Shown piece after piece: positions 23,972 through 31,323 of a DNA stretch of 64,000 nucleotides; position 1 is the first letter of the stretch, and every line of letters begins with the position of its first letter. The position numbers and the translations under genes were made by a program. Under the pieces are notes generated by a model. The model worked only from the letters and a program-made list of their open reading frames with translations, ran no database searches and was not told where the DNA came from. Where the stretch lies: the NCBI GenBank assembly GCA_034436355.1, contig DAOTVQ010000016.1, forward strand, positions 94,994 through 158,993, written 5' to 3'. This DNA comes from CP2-2F sp034436355 (GTDB lineage: Bacteria; Chloroflexota; Anaerolineae; Aggregatilineales; UBA2796).

Positions 23972-24892
23972 ATGATCAACTCTGCCATACAGCGCCGCGC
24001 TACGCTGAAAATCAACACAGCCTTTGCTGCGATGATCATCTCAGCTGCCCTATGGGGAAGCGGCACCGTCTTTAGCAAATACACACTCGCCTATCTGCCG
24101 CCACTCACGCTCATTACCCTTGAACTGATCGCAAGCTGCACAATGCTCTGGCTGCTGCTGCTACGCAAGGGCAAGCCAAGCCACCTGAACCGTCGCACCG
24201 TTCAGCACGCTTGGGCGGGCATTCTGGAGCCGGGTTTAACCTACCTCTTTTTCACGCTCGGTCTAACGCTTACCTCTGCCAGCAATGCCACACTGATCAT
24301 GGCGACTGAACCCGTGATCGTGATTATCTTGGCATGGTGGCTGCTGCGGGAACGTGTCGCGCCATACCTGTGGCTGCTCATCCTTGCCGTGATGCTTGGC
24401 ACACTTTTGGTAACATTAGACGGCGGCGGCGAAGGCACACAGGATTTGCTCGGCGATTTCTTTATCGTGCTTGGCACCATCAGCACCGCCCTGTACACCA
24501 TTTTCTCGCGGGCGGGCGCACGCCAAATGCCGCCGCTGCTCTTGGCAACCCTGCAACAGACGTGCGGCTTGCTCTTTGTGCTGCTGCTGCTGCCTGTAGA
24601 GTGGCTGAGCATTGGCATTCCGCAGCTTGCCGCGCTGCCGCTGCACGTTTGGCTGATCGTTATTTTCACGGGCATTACACAGAGTGCGCTTGCTTTCTGG
24701 CTCTATCTGTGGGCGCTCAAGGTGATCCCTGCTACACAAGCAGCACTTTTGCTGACCCTGATCCCGATTTTCGGCGTGAGCAGTGCCGCCTTGCTGCTTG
24801 GTGAGCAGATGACTTGGTTGCAGGTGAGCGGCGGCGGGCTGATTTTGGTGGCAATACTCTACGTGCGCGCCAAAGGCGTTACCCACGTCTAG
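23972..24892 (+). CDS. EamA-family (DMT superfamily) transporter
   Basis: 306 residues, ten membrane helices in two EamA repeats (~18-150 and ~160-300). Family segments: SAALWGSGTVFSKYTLAYLPP in helix 1, ATEPVIVIILAWWLLRE at the end of repeat 1, TLIPIFGVSSAALLLGE at the end of repeat 2. Members export amino acids or small metabolites in the cytoplasmic membrane; the substrate is not visible. GAGGA precedes ATG 23972. The 3' end overlaps the convergent hydrolase remnant by 4 nt. Confidence 0.88.
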   Translation: MINSAIQRRATLKINTAFAAMIISAALWGSGTVFSKYTLAYLPPLTLITLELIASCTMLWLLLLRKGKPSHLNRRTVQHAWAGILEPGLTYLFFTLGLTLTSASNATLIMATEPVIVIILAWWLLRERVAPYLWLLILAVMLGTLLVTLDGGGEGTQDLLGDFFIVLGTISTALYTIFSRAGARQMPPLLLATLQQTCGLLFVLLLLPVEWLSIGIPQLAALPLHVWLIVIFTGITQSALAFWLYLWALKVIPATQAALLLTLIPIFGVSSAALLLGEQMTWLQVSGGGLILVAILYVRAKGVTHV

Positions 24893-25523
24893 CGCTTGGT
24901 TGCCAAAAAGCGGTGAATGCGCTCGTTCACTTGCTCGGCTGCATCGTAAATAGCGGCATGTCCCACATTTGGCAGAATTTCGGCGCGCACGTCAGGCATG
25001 TGACTCATGGCGCGCCGCACCGCTTTGCCTGAGTCGAAAATGCCCTCGTGCTGCCCAACCAACAGCAGGGTCGGCACACGCACACTTTGCAGCACACGCA
25101 CGGAGATTCGCCGCGCACAAATTTGATCAGGGCGCGTGCGCCGTGCAGCGTTTCACGGGCAGTTGGTTTGGCGCTCATGCCTGCCAGCGCACCCGCGTTA
25201 TAGTGCTTCACAACCAAACTCAGTGCGTAAAACACCTCGCGGTTAAACTTTAAGCCGCTGCGTGGCGGCACAAAGACCATCCGCATCAGGCGCTGCCCGG
25301 CGTGCGTCGGATCGCTGCGCAGATTCAGCACCAACGGCACACCGCTGCGCCAATAGATGCGAAAGGGCGCAATTCCAACCGGACTGAGCAAAACGGCATG
25401 GCTAACCCGCTGCGGCGCAAAGGCGGCAAAGCGCATCACCATCCAGCCGCCCAAACACACGCCCGCCAGTGCCGCCTGTGCCAGCCCTAGCCCATCCAGC
25501 ACATCTCCCAGCCACAGCCATCA
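24889..25523 (-). pseudogene. alpha/beta-hydrolase remnant (5' truncated, one frameshift)
   Basis: The C-terminal ~210 residues of an alpha/beta hydrolase. Visible parts: WLWLGDVLDGLGLAQ, the elbow LAGVCLGGWMVMRFA (the nucleophile position holds Cys where Ser is usual), the cap with VVKHYNAGALAGM, the strand VPTLLLVGQHEGIF with its Asp-loop region, and the His loop LPNVGHAAI. The reading frame breaks near 25110: two open frames (25005-25502 and 24889-25101) join as RGEISVRVLQSV if one base is inserted at GAATCT. Upstream, the frame meets a stop at 25521-25523 exactly where AT-rich sequence begins, so the first ~70 residues are gone. Probably non-functional. Confidence 0.75.
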
Positions 25524-26462
25524 TAAAGAAAAATAACGTTGAAATGTGGCATGGAGAAATTTATATGCCCCTCCAATTTTGATCATTAATTTCCGTTGAC
25601 ATAGAAACTCTAAAAATGATGCGTAATTTAAAGGTGCATATCCACGTGCAGCCAGAAACAACCGCAATATAAAGTGCATTATTATAGATTTTCCTGGGAC
25701 ATAATCAAGATTAAATGTCCTGTTCAAATTATTGAAATGCAATAAAGACCCGACTAGAAAGCCAGCAATACCCCATGAGAGACCGATAACTGCACCTTGT
25801 TCATATCCCCAAACAGAGCCAAATCCCAAATAAGATATAATAGACCATGATAGCATAAATATACTTCCTGTAATTATTGCGCTTTTTGCTGTTTTTATCA
25901 TTCCATAATTAGGAATAATTTTTTTAGGGACACCACGTTGAACTAACCCATACGACACTCCTAAACTAAGTGGGCAGATAAGAGAGAAAACTATAAAACA
26001 TGCATTTGCTATTTCATCACCCACAGATCCAGCTGCTGAATAATATAATACAATTCCTAATACAAGACCAACTATAGACCAAAATAGCATTCCTGCAATG
26101 GAGAATTTCCACGACCAGTTTACCAAGTCAACAGTTTTAATTACTTCATCTATATGACGTTTATTTAAATAAACAGAGATAGAAAAATAATAAGGCAAAG
26201 ATGACATTAGAAATCCTAAACAAGCGAGAATTAGTCCGATTTTTAGATCGAAGACAATATAACCACCAACCAAGAATGGTAATCCGAAACCTAAGCCAAC
26301 AAAAAGAGAGTTCACAAATCTTCTTTGTGGATAGATCAACATCCAGCTAGCTACAAACCATGATATTCCCAGACTGATCCCAACTGGCAACACAAAAGAT
26401 GATGGAAGAGCATTTGCCGCAGCGATCATAAACGCACAACTTACTGAAGTAGAAACCAACAA
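25521..26462 (-). CDS. membrane module of a split EAD-NACHT-TM protein (C-terminal third)
   Basis: 313 residues, about eight membrane helices, ending LRLFLAARGYAPLNYASFLE...GGAYKFLHATFQRYFS. That ending is the standard close of NACHT-TM proteins (their consensus reads roughly LxRLLxEYF). Read alone it starts at an internal codon. Shifting by one base at an A6 run (26563-26568 on the plus strand) joins it to the NACHT ORF through NSQSVFLIENIQPNWLINK, which is typical linker sequence. It is therefore very likely the tail of that protein, forming a membrane pore or anchor. Base composition is strikingly AT-rich. Confidence 0.75.
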   Translation of the reverse strand: MLVSTSVSCAFMIAAANALPSSFVLPVGISLGISWFVASWMLIYPQRRFVNSLFVGLGFGLPFLVGGYIVFDLKIGLILACLGFLMSSLPYYFSISVYLNKRHIDEVIKTVDLVNWSWKFSIAGMLFWSIVGLVLGIVLYYSAAGSVGDEIANACFIVFSLICPLSLGVSYGLVQRGVPKKIIPNYGMIKTAKSAIITGSIFMLSWSIISYLGFGSVWGYEQGAVIGLSWGIAGFLVGSLLHFNNLNRTFNLDYVPGKSIIMHFILRLFLAARGYAPLNYASFLEFLCQRKLMIKIGGAYKFLHATFQRYFSL

Positions 26463-26539
26463 AGATATTATCGTTTTAGAAAGAATGAAATAAAGTGTAA
26501 TGTCTCTTTTATTTATTAACCAATTAGGCTGTATGTTTT

Positions 26540-27421
26540 CTATAAGAAAAACAGATTGAGAATTTTTTCCATCTGACTAGCAAGAAACTTAATCCATCGA
26601 TGTATATCTTCTATATCATAAACATCATTATCTTTTGAGAGCCATTTTTTTGCATACTCGCCAACTAATGCTTCTACAAGTCCGCTTTCACCTTTATAGT
26701 TACTAATTAAATTTGATGAACTTAGTTCCAAAAATAGAAATAAAATAAACGGTGTTTTGCATGACTCCATGAGGTTCTTGTTTGCAGCTAATTGATCTGC
26801 CAACCATTTAGATTTATCTGAGTTAATTTTGTCAAGATAATAATATAGCGCCTCTTCTGTTAATGGTTGGATGGTTGCACTTTTTCTTAAATTCAGCCTT
26901 TGATTTAAGTTCAGATATTCTTCTATTGTAGACGAAACAACCACCCCTATTTCTGGGAATTTATTTAAAAAGATATTGATAGATTTTATACATTCATTTT
27001 GGGTAGAAATAGATCCAATCTCATTTAACCCATCTAAAAGCAAGCAAAGCAAATTATTGTTTAGCCAATTTCCAGATATTGTAATAGGGATTTGATATTT
27101 ACTTTGCAGCTCTTGTTTAATCCAATTCTCAATTGATAATTTAGAATTCCAAGATGATAAATTCAATAAAAAAGGCACGGGATGCCGCCGGTCATTATTC
27201 GCTAGTTCCAATAGACTTTTCATCAAGAGTAAAAGAGATGTCGTCTTACCACTGCCTGGATTACCTAAAACAAGTAACGAAGAATTAGACAAAGCATATG
27301 CATCTGCAATATTATTCAGTTGACTATACTTAACTGTAGATGGGCGCATTTCAAATGGATCATTGACATGCTGTCCTGACACGAAATACATTGTTGGGAT
27401 TTCTTTTCCTTCATACATCAA
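26540..27421 (-). CDS. NACHT-type STAND ATPase module of the split protein (middle third)
   Basis: 293 residues. Walker A GNPGSGKT at 53-60, Walker B LLCLLLDGLNE at 124-134 with the small residue after the first Asp and acidic Glu134 that mark NACHT domains, then VVVSSTIEEY as sensor region and a helical/winged part. NACHT ATPases switch by oligomerising after sensing a trigger; bacterial ones protect against phage. The open frame starts at an internal position: the upstream frame reads YWIEDVLENLMYEG into it, the usual WI-GVLE motif before NACHT, after an A6 run (27502-27507 plus strand). Ends at a TAG soon after a second A6 run. Confidence 0.8.
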   Translation of the reverse strand: MMYEGKEIPTMYFVSGQHVNDPFEMRPSTVKYSQLNNIADAYALSNSSLLVLGNPGSGKTTSLLLLMKSLLELANNDRRHPVPFLLNLSSWNSKLSIENWIKQELQSKYQIPITISGNWLNNNLLCLLLDGLNEIGSISTQNECIKSINIFLNKFPEIGVVVSSTIEEYLNLNQRLNLRKSATIQPLTEEALYYYLDKINSDKSKWLADQLAANKNLMESCKTPFILFLFLELSSSNLISNYKGESGLVEALVGEYAKKWLSKDNDVYDIEDIHRWIKFLASQMEKILNLFFL

Positions 27422-27468
27422 ATTCTCTAGAACATCCTCAATCCAATATGTAGTGATATTTTGTAAGA

Positions 27469-27822
27469 CTAAGCTTCTATATTTATCATCATATGCACTA
27501 CTTTTTTAAGAGAGCTTCTCGATATTACTTCTTGTAAAGCCTGAATGCGTGCTTTTTTATCCTCTCCAACTCTATTTTGTGCTAGTGATAGCAATTCGTT
27601 TAAAGCAAGTTGACCGTTATCAAGAGCCCCAAAATTAAACAAAGAACTTACAATTGCTCTTGTCGCTACGTCCGAAGATCCTATTATATTTATTGAGGGG
27701 CGGGATGAATTGCCGATAAAGATACTTTCTAGAATCGTTTGCCTCTCATGCTCAGTTCTAAACATAAATTCGCACAATTCACAGATCTCATCGTAGAACT
27801 TTTTATCCAATTTCTCCTCCAT
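27469..27822 (-). CDS. effector-associated (EAD-like) domain of the split protein (N-terminal third)
   Basis: 117 residues, helical, starting MEEKLDKKFYDEICELCE. The layout is a helix with ERQTILE, a Ser/Arg-rich turn, DVATRAIVSSLFNFGAL, and NELLSLAQNRVGEDKKARIQAL. It matches the effector-associated domains described in bacterial STAND and conflict proteins, small death-like modules that recruit partners. It carries a plausible start with ATG 27822. The last residues after SLKK are out of frame; with one added A at 27502-27507 it continues KSSAYDDKYRSLVLQNITT into the NACHT ORF. About 250 nt of AT-rich, gene-free DNA separate it from the next operon. Confidence 0.65.
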   Translation of the reverse strand: MEEKLDKKFYDEICELCEFMFRTEHERQTILESIFIGNSSRPSINIIGSSDVATRAIVSSLFNFGALDNGQLALNELLSLAQNRVGEDKKARIQALQEVISRSSLKKVVHMMINIEA

Positions 27823-28070
27823 ATCCTATATCAACTATCCAAAGTGAAGGTGTAGAAGTAGTTACTCTGAAACTTCTTGGTAAATCTGTTTCGAAAATCC
27901 TGAAGATAACTTATAGATACAACAAAATAACAGCAAAATCACAATATCACTAACTCGATAAGTTTTAGCTTATCTAAAGCATAAATCATTGAATCTCCCA
28001 ACAACAAACTATTATGTATTATATTATACACAAACCAACGTTTGCCAGCAAATTGATCGCGGAGCATTCC

Positions 28071-28556
28071 ATGAGTCATAAGAAATCTACTAAACACAGC
28101 GCCAACCGCGCCAAGCCGACCGCCCAACACGACGGGCGCGCATTGATGGTATTGGGCGCAGGCATTTTGATCGTTGTGGCGGCGCTGATTGTAGGCATTT
28201 TAGCCAGCGGCGGTGCAGCCACAACCACAGCCAGCGCCGATGCCGTGCAAGGTGGCGTGATTAGCCCTTCGCAGTATGTGGCGCAGTTGAGCAACACCAA
28301 ACACTTGCTGCTGGATGTGCGTACTGTGGGTGAATTTGCTGATGGTCACATTGAGGGCGCGGCAAATATCCCTGTAGAGGAACTGGCAAACCGCCTTGCC
28401 GAAGTGCCGAACGATCAGCCGATTGTGATCTACTGCCGCAGTGGCAACCGCAGCGCACAGGCAGCGCGTATCCTCCGCAGCGCAGGCTATGCTGTGGTCT
28501 ACGATTTAGGCGGCATCCTCACCTGGCAAGCGCAAGGCTATCCCGTTCAACAGTAA
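28071..28556 (+). CDS. membrane-anchored rhodanese
   Basis: 161 residues. A basic N-terminus (SHKKSTKHSANRAKP), one membrane helix (~27-50, MVLGAGILIVVAALIVGILA) and an external rhodanese domain (~65-160) with LLLDVRTVGEFADGHIEGA and the active loop IYCRSGNRSAQ carrying the catalytic Cys. First gene of a four-gene sulfide/persulfide operon. GGAG (28061-28064) is 6 nt before ATG 28071; the frame extends 57 nt further upstream into AT-rich island sequence and was not used. It probably handles sulfane sulfur outside the membrane. Confidence 0.88.
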   Translation: MSHKKSTKHSANRAKPTAQHDGRALMVLGAGILIVVAALIVGILASGGAATTTASADAVQGGVISPSQYVAQLSNTKHLLLDVRTVGEFADGHIEGAANIPVEELANRLAEVPNDQPIVIYCRSGNRSAQAARILRSAGYAVVYDLGGILTWQAQGYPVQQ

Positions 28557-28585
28557 ACAACGGCGATAAAAAGGAATCAAAGGAC

Positions 28586-28930
28586 ATGGCATTTCTATTC
28601 GGACGCAAACAACAAGCCTACGGCAGCCTCAGCGCCCAAGAATACCGCGATCAGTACTTCAACATAGGCACGGATCATGTGTTGGTAGATGTCCGCACGG
28701 CGGGCGAATTCCATGGCGGGCATATCCCGAACGCACTCAACATTCCACTTGATCAGCTTTCACGGCGCTTGGGCGAGATTCCAACGGGCAAACCTGTGAT
28801 TGTGGTGTGTGCCAGCGGCAGCCGCAGCAAAAGCGGCTCAGATATTCTGGTGCGCGGCGGCTACACAGAGGTTTATAACCTGGAGGGTGGCACAATGGCA
28901 TGGATGATGCAAGGCGGTAAGCTAGAGTAA
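28586..28930 (+). CDS. cytoplasmic single-domain rhodanese
   Basis: 114 residues, one rhodanese domain: VLVDVRTAGEFHGGHIPNALNIPLDQL and the active loop VVCASGSRSKSGSD with the catalytic Cys. A short N-terminal extension (FGRKQQAYGSLSAQEY) precedes it. AAAGGA lies before ATG 28586. It is 29 nt behind the anchored rhodanese and 12 nt before the persulfide dioxygenase fusion, so it likely hands persulfide sulfur to that enzyme. Confidence 0.9.
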   Translation: MAFLFGRKQQAYGSLSAQEYRDQYFNIGTDHVLVDVRTAGEFHGGHIPNALNIPLDQLSRRLGEIPTGKPVIVVCASGSRSKSGSDILVRGGYTEVYNLEGGTMAWMMQGGKLE

Positions 28931-28942
28931 GGTAGTTAGACA

Positions 28943-30382
28943 ATGCTTCTAAAATATTTCTATGATGAGCAGCTCGCGCAAGCCTCTTATCTGGTTGGCT
29001 GCGCGGCAACTGGCGAAGCACTGGTGATTGATCCCTCGCGTGAGGTGGAGCAGTACATCACGGCGGCGCAGGCACATGGCATGAGCATCACGCACGTCAC
29101 CGAGACGCACATTCATGCCGATTTTGTGAGCGGCGCACGCGAACTCGCCGCCCTAACTGGCGCAGCACTCTACCTAAGCGATATGGGCAACGCCGATTGG
29201 AAATACACCTACGCCGACGCAGCAGGCGCCATTTTGGTGCGCGATGGCGATTGGTGGAAGGTCGGCAACGTCAAAGTGGAAGTGCTGCACACGCCCGGTC
29301 ACACTCCTGAGCATATTAGCTTCATGATCACGGATACGGCAGCCGCCGACAAGCCGTTGGGCATTTTCACAGGCGATTTTCTGTTCGTGGGCGATGTCGG
29401 TCGCCCTGATCTGCTGGAAGAAGCCGCCGGCATGATCGGCACGAAAGAAATCGGTGCGCGGCAGCAGTTTGCCACTGTGCAGCGCTTTAAGTACCTGCCA
29501 GATTATCTGCAAATCTTCCCTGGTCACGGTGCGGGCAGCGCCTGCGGCAAGGCGCTCGGCGCCATGCCTTCCACCACGCTCGGCTACGAGAAGCTGTTCA
29601 ATCCCGCCTTCCAGTTTGAGGACGAGGCGGCATTTGTGGCATGGCTGCTGGAAGGACAGCCGGAAGCGCCGCGCTATTTCGCGCAGATGAAGCACGTCAA
29701 CAAGCACGGAGCGCCCTTGCGGCGTGAATTGCCCGTCCCACAGCGCCTCAGCCGCGCCGAATTAGACGCCCTGCTGGCGGCAGGCGCTTTCGTGGCAGAC
29801 TTCCGCGCAGAGCAAGCCTTCCGCAAGGCGCACATCCCAAAGACGGTCAGCATTCCCGCCACCAGCCGCTCCTTCAGCACCTATGTCGGTTGGTTTGTGG
29901 CGTATGACAAGCCCTTCTACTTCGTCACGGAGCGCGATGCGGATGTGCCTGCACTGCTAAGCGCACTGCGCGCTATCGGTGTGGATAATGTGCAGGGCTA
30001 CGTCACCGCAGAGGCGCTGCATACGCACACGGTTGCCTTACCGCTGATTGATTCTGATCAATTGGCTGACCAGCACGATGCAGTCTTTTTGCTAGATGTG
30101 CGCGGCGCATCGGAATATGCCCAGCAGCACATCCGCGGTGCGCTGAACATCGCCGTTGGGCATTTGCCGCGCCGCCTTGCCGAAATTCCACGCGATGAGC
30201 ATGTGCCAATTGTGGTGTACTGCGCCAGCGGCTATCGTTCGCAGATTGCGGCAAGCTGGCTGCGCGCTCAGGGCTTCACCAATGTGCTGAATCTGCCAGA
30301 GAGCATGGCGCTGTGGTCTACGCGGATAGCTATAGAGCATGGCGTGCCAATGGTGCTGAGCAAGGAAGATACGCCTTTTTAG
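28943..30382 (+). CDS. persulfide dioxygenase-rhodanese fusion (CstB/PRF-like)
   Basis: 479 residues. Residues 1-~250 are an ETHE1-type metallo-beta-lactamase domain: TETHIHADFVSG (His56, His58, Asp60), HTPGHTPEHISF (His120), FTGDFLFVGDVGRPDL (Asp145) and FPGHGAGSACG (His195). These bind the catalytic iron that oxidises persulfide to sulfite. Two rhodanese domains follow: the first (~260-350) has lost its active loop Cys, the second (~355-479) keeps it (Cys427, VVYCASGYRSQ). This is the CstB plan of S. aureus. It would turn sulfide-derived persulfides into thiosulfate or sulfite, coupled to export by the next gene. Confidence 0.9.
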   Translation: MLLKYFYDEQLAQASYLVGCAATGEALVIDPSREVEQYITAAQAHGMSITHVTETHIHADFVSGARELAALTGAALYLSDMGNADWKYTYADAAGAILVRDGDWWKVGNVKVEVLHTPGHTPEHISFMITDTAAADKPLGIFTGDFLFVGDVGRPDLLEEAAGMIGTKEIGARQQFATVQRFKYLPDYLQIFPGHGAGSACGKALGAMPSTTLGYEKLFNPAFQFEDEAAFVAWLLEGQPEAPRYFAQMKHVNKHGAPLRRELPVPQRLSRAELDALLAAGAFVADFRAEQAFRKAHIPKTVSIPATSRSFSTYVGWFVAYDKPFYFVTERDADVPALLSALRAIGVDNVQGYVTAEALHTHTVALPLIDSDQLADQHDAVFLLDVRGASEYAQQHIRGALNIAVGHLPRRLAEIPRDEHVPIVVYCASGYRSQIAASWLRAQGFTNVLNLPESMALWSTRIAIEHGVPMVLSKEDTPF

Positions 30383-30383
30383 T

Positions 30384-31136
30384 ATGGACGCCTTGCTGCT
30401 GGATAGTGGGCTAGGCTTGGTGATCGGCCTGACGCTAGGGCTGCTCGGCGGCGGCGGCTCGATCCTGACCGTGCCAATGTTGGTCTATTTGGTTGGGCAG
30501 ACGCCACAAGCGGCGGTGACTGCCTCACTGGTCATCGTCGGCGCCAACAGCGCAATCGGTGTATTGTTTCACCGTGCAGAGGGTGCGGTCAATTGGCGGA
30601 TTGCCTTAATCTTTGGTGGTGTGGGCATGGCGTTTGCCTACGCCGCCGCCAACTTTTCTAAATTATTCCCTGCTGAGGCGCTGATGATCGCCTTTGCGCT
30701 GCTGATGTTGGTGGTGGGCGTCCTCCTGCTGTGGAAGCGCGACAACCTTAACGCAGCAAGCACTTTGTGTTGGCGCAAGGTGCTGTTTGGCGGCGCAGCC
30801 GTGGGCGCGCTGACGGGCTTTCTGGGCGTGGGCGGCGGCTTCCTGATCGTGCCAACTCTGGTGATGCTGGTTGGCTTGCCAATGCGTCAAGCGGTTGGCA
30901 CATCGCTAGTGATCATCGTGATGAACAGTGCGGCGGGCTTGCTTGGGCATTTGGGCGAGACAGCCCTTGATGTCGGTATGATCGCAGTTTTCGTTAGCGC
31001 GGGCATGATCGGCACGTTTTTGGGTGTGCAGTTGGCAAAGCGGCTGAAACCTGAACACTTGCGGCAAGCGTTCGCCCTGTTCGTGATCGGCTTGGCGATG
31101 GTGCTGCTCGTTGATAACCTCAGCAAAGTGCTTTGA
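30384..31136 (+). CDS. TauE/SafE-family sulfite/organosulfonate exporter
   Basis: 250 residues, seven or eight membrane helices in two repeats. The paired family motifs are LGLLGGGGSILTVPMLVYLVG in repeat 1 and TGFLGVGGGFLIVPTLVMLVG in repeat 2, each followed by A-TSLVI. TauE proteins export sulfite or related anions. It begins one nucleotide after the dioxygenase stop and is the last gene of the operon, so sulfite or thiosulfate made by the dioxygenase fusion is the likely cargo. Confidence 0.9.
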   Translation: MDALLLDSGLGLVIGLTLGLLGGGGSILTVPMLVYLVGQTPQAAVTASLVIVGANSAIGVLFHRAEGAVNWRIALIFGGVGMAFAYAAANFSKLFPAEALMIAFALLMLVVGVLLLWKRDNLNAASTLCWRKVLFGGAAVGALTGFLGVGGGFLIVPTLVMLVGLPMRQAVGTSLVIIVMNSAAGLLGHLGETALDVGMIAVFVSAGMIGTFLGVQLAKRLKPEHLRQAFALFVIGLAMVLLVDNLSKVL

Positions 31137-31323
31137 TCGTTTGCCTTTTTTGCCCAAAGTGTTACAATTGTTCTAGTCGGTGCGCGGATCGCCCGACCGA
31201 GTAAGCATGGCGTGCTTTGGCGCGTCTAAGACGCTGCATACGTGCGTTAGTCGGTCTTGTTGCTGATTGGAAGGAGGAAGGGCGCATACTCCACTGCGTT
31301 AGCAGTTTTTGCGCCGAATTTTT

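Noticed and set aside
26563..27507. Programmed -1 frameshifting at the two A6 runs
   Set aside because: The zero-frame codons do not form a standard X-XXY-YYZ slippery heptamer and no downstream stem was evident; missing bases or slippage-variable tracts are simpler, so this is left only as a possibility.
24880..28075. Mobile element (IS or integrated plasmid) carrying the NACHT gene
   Set aside because: No transposase, integrase, terminal inverted repeat, target duplication or tRNA target found at either edge; called only an AT-rich island.
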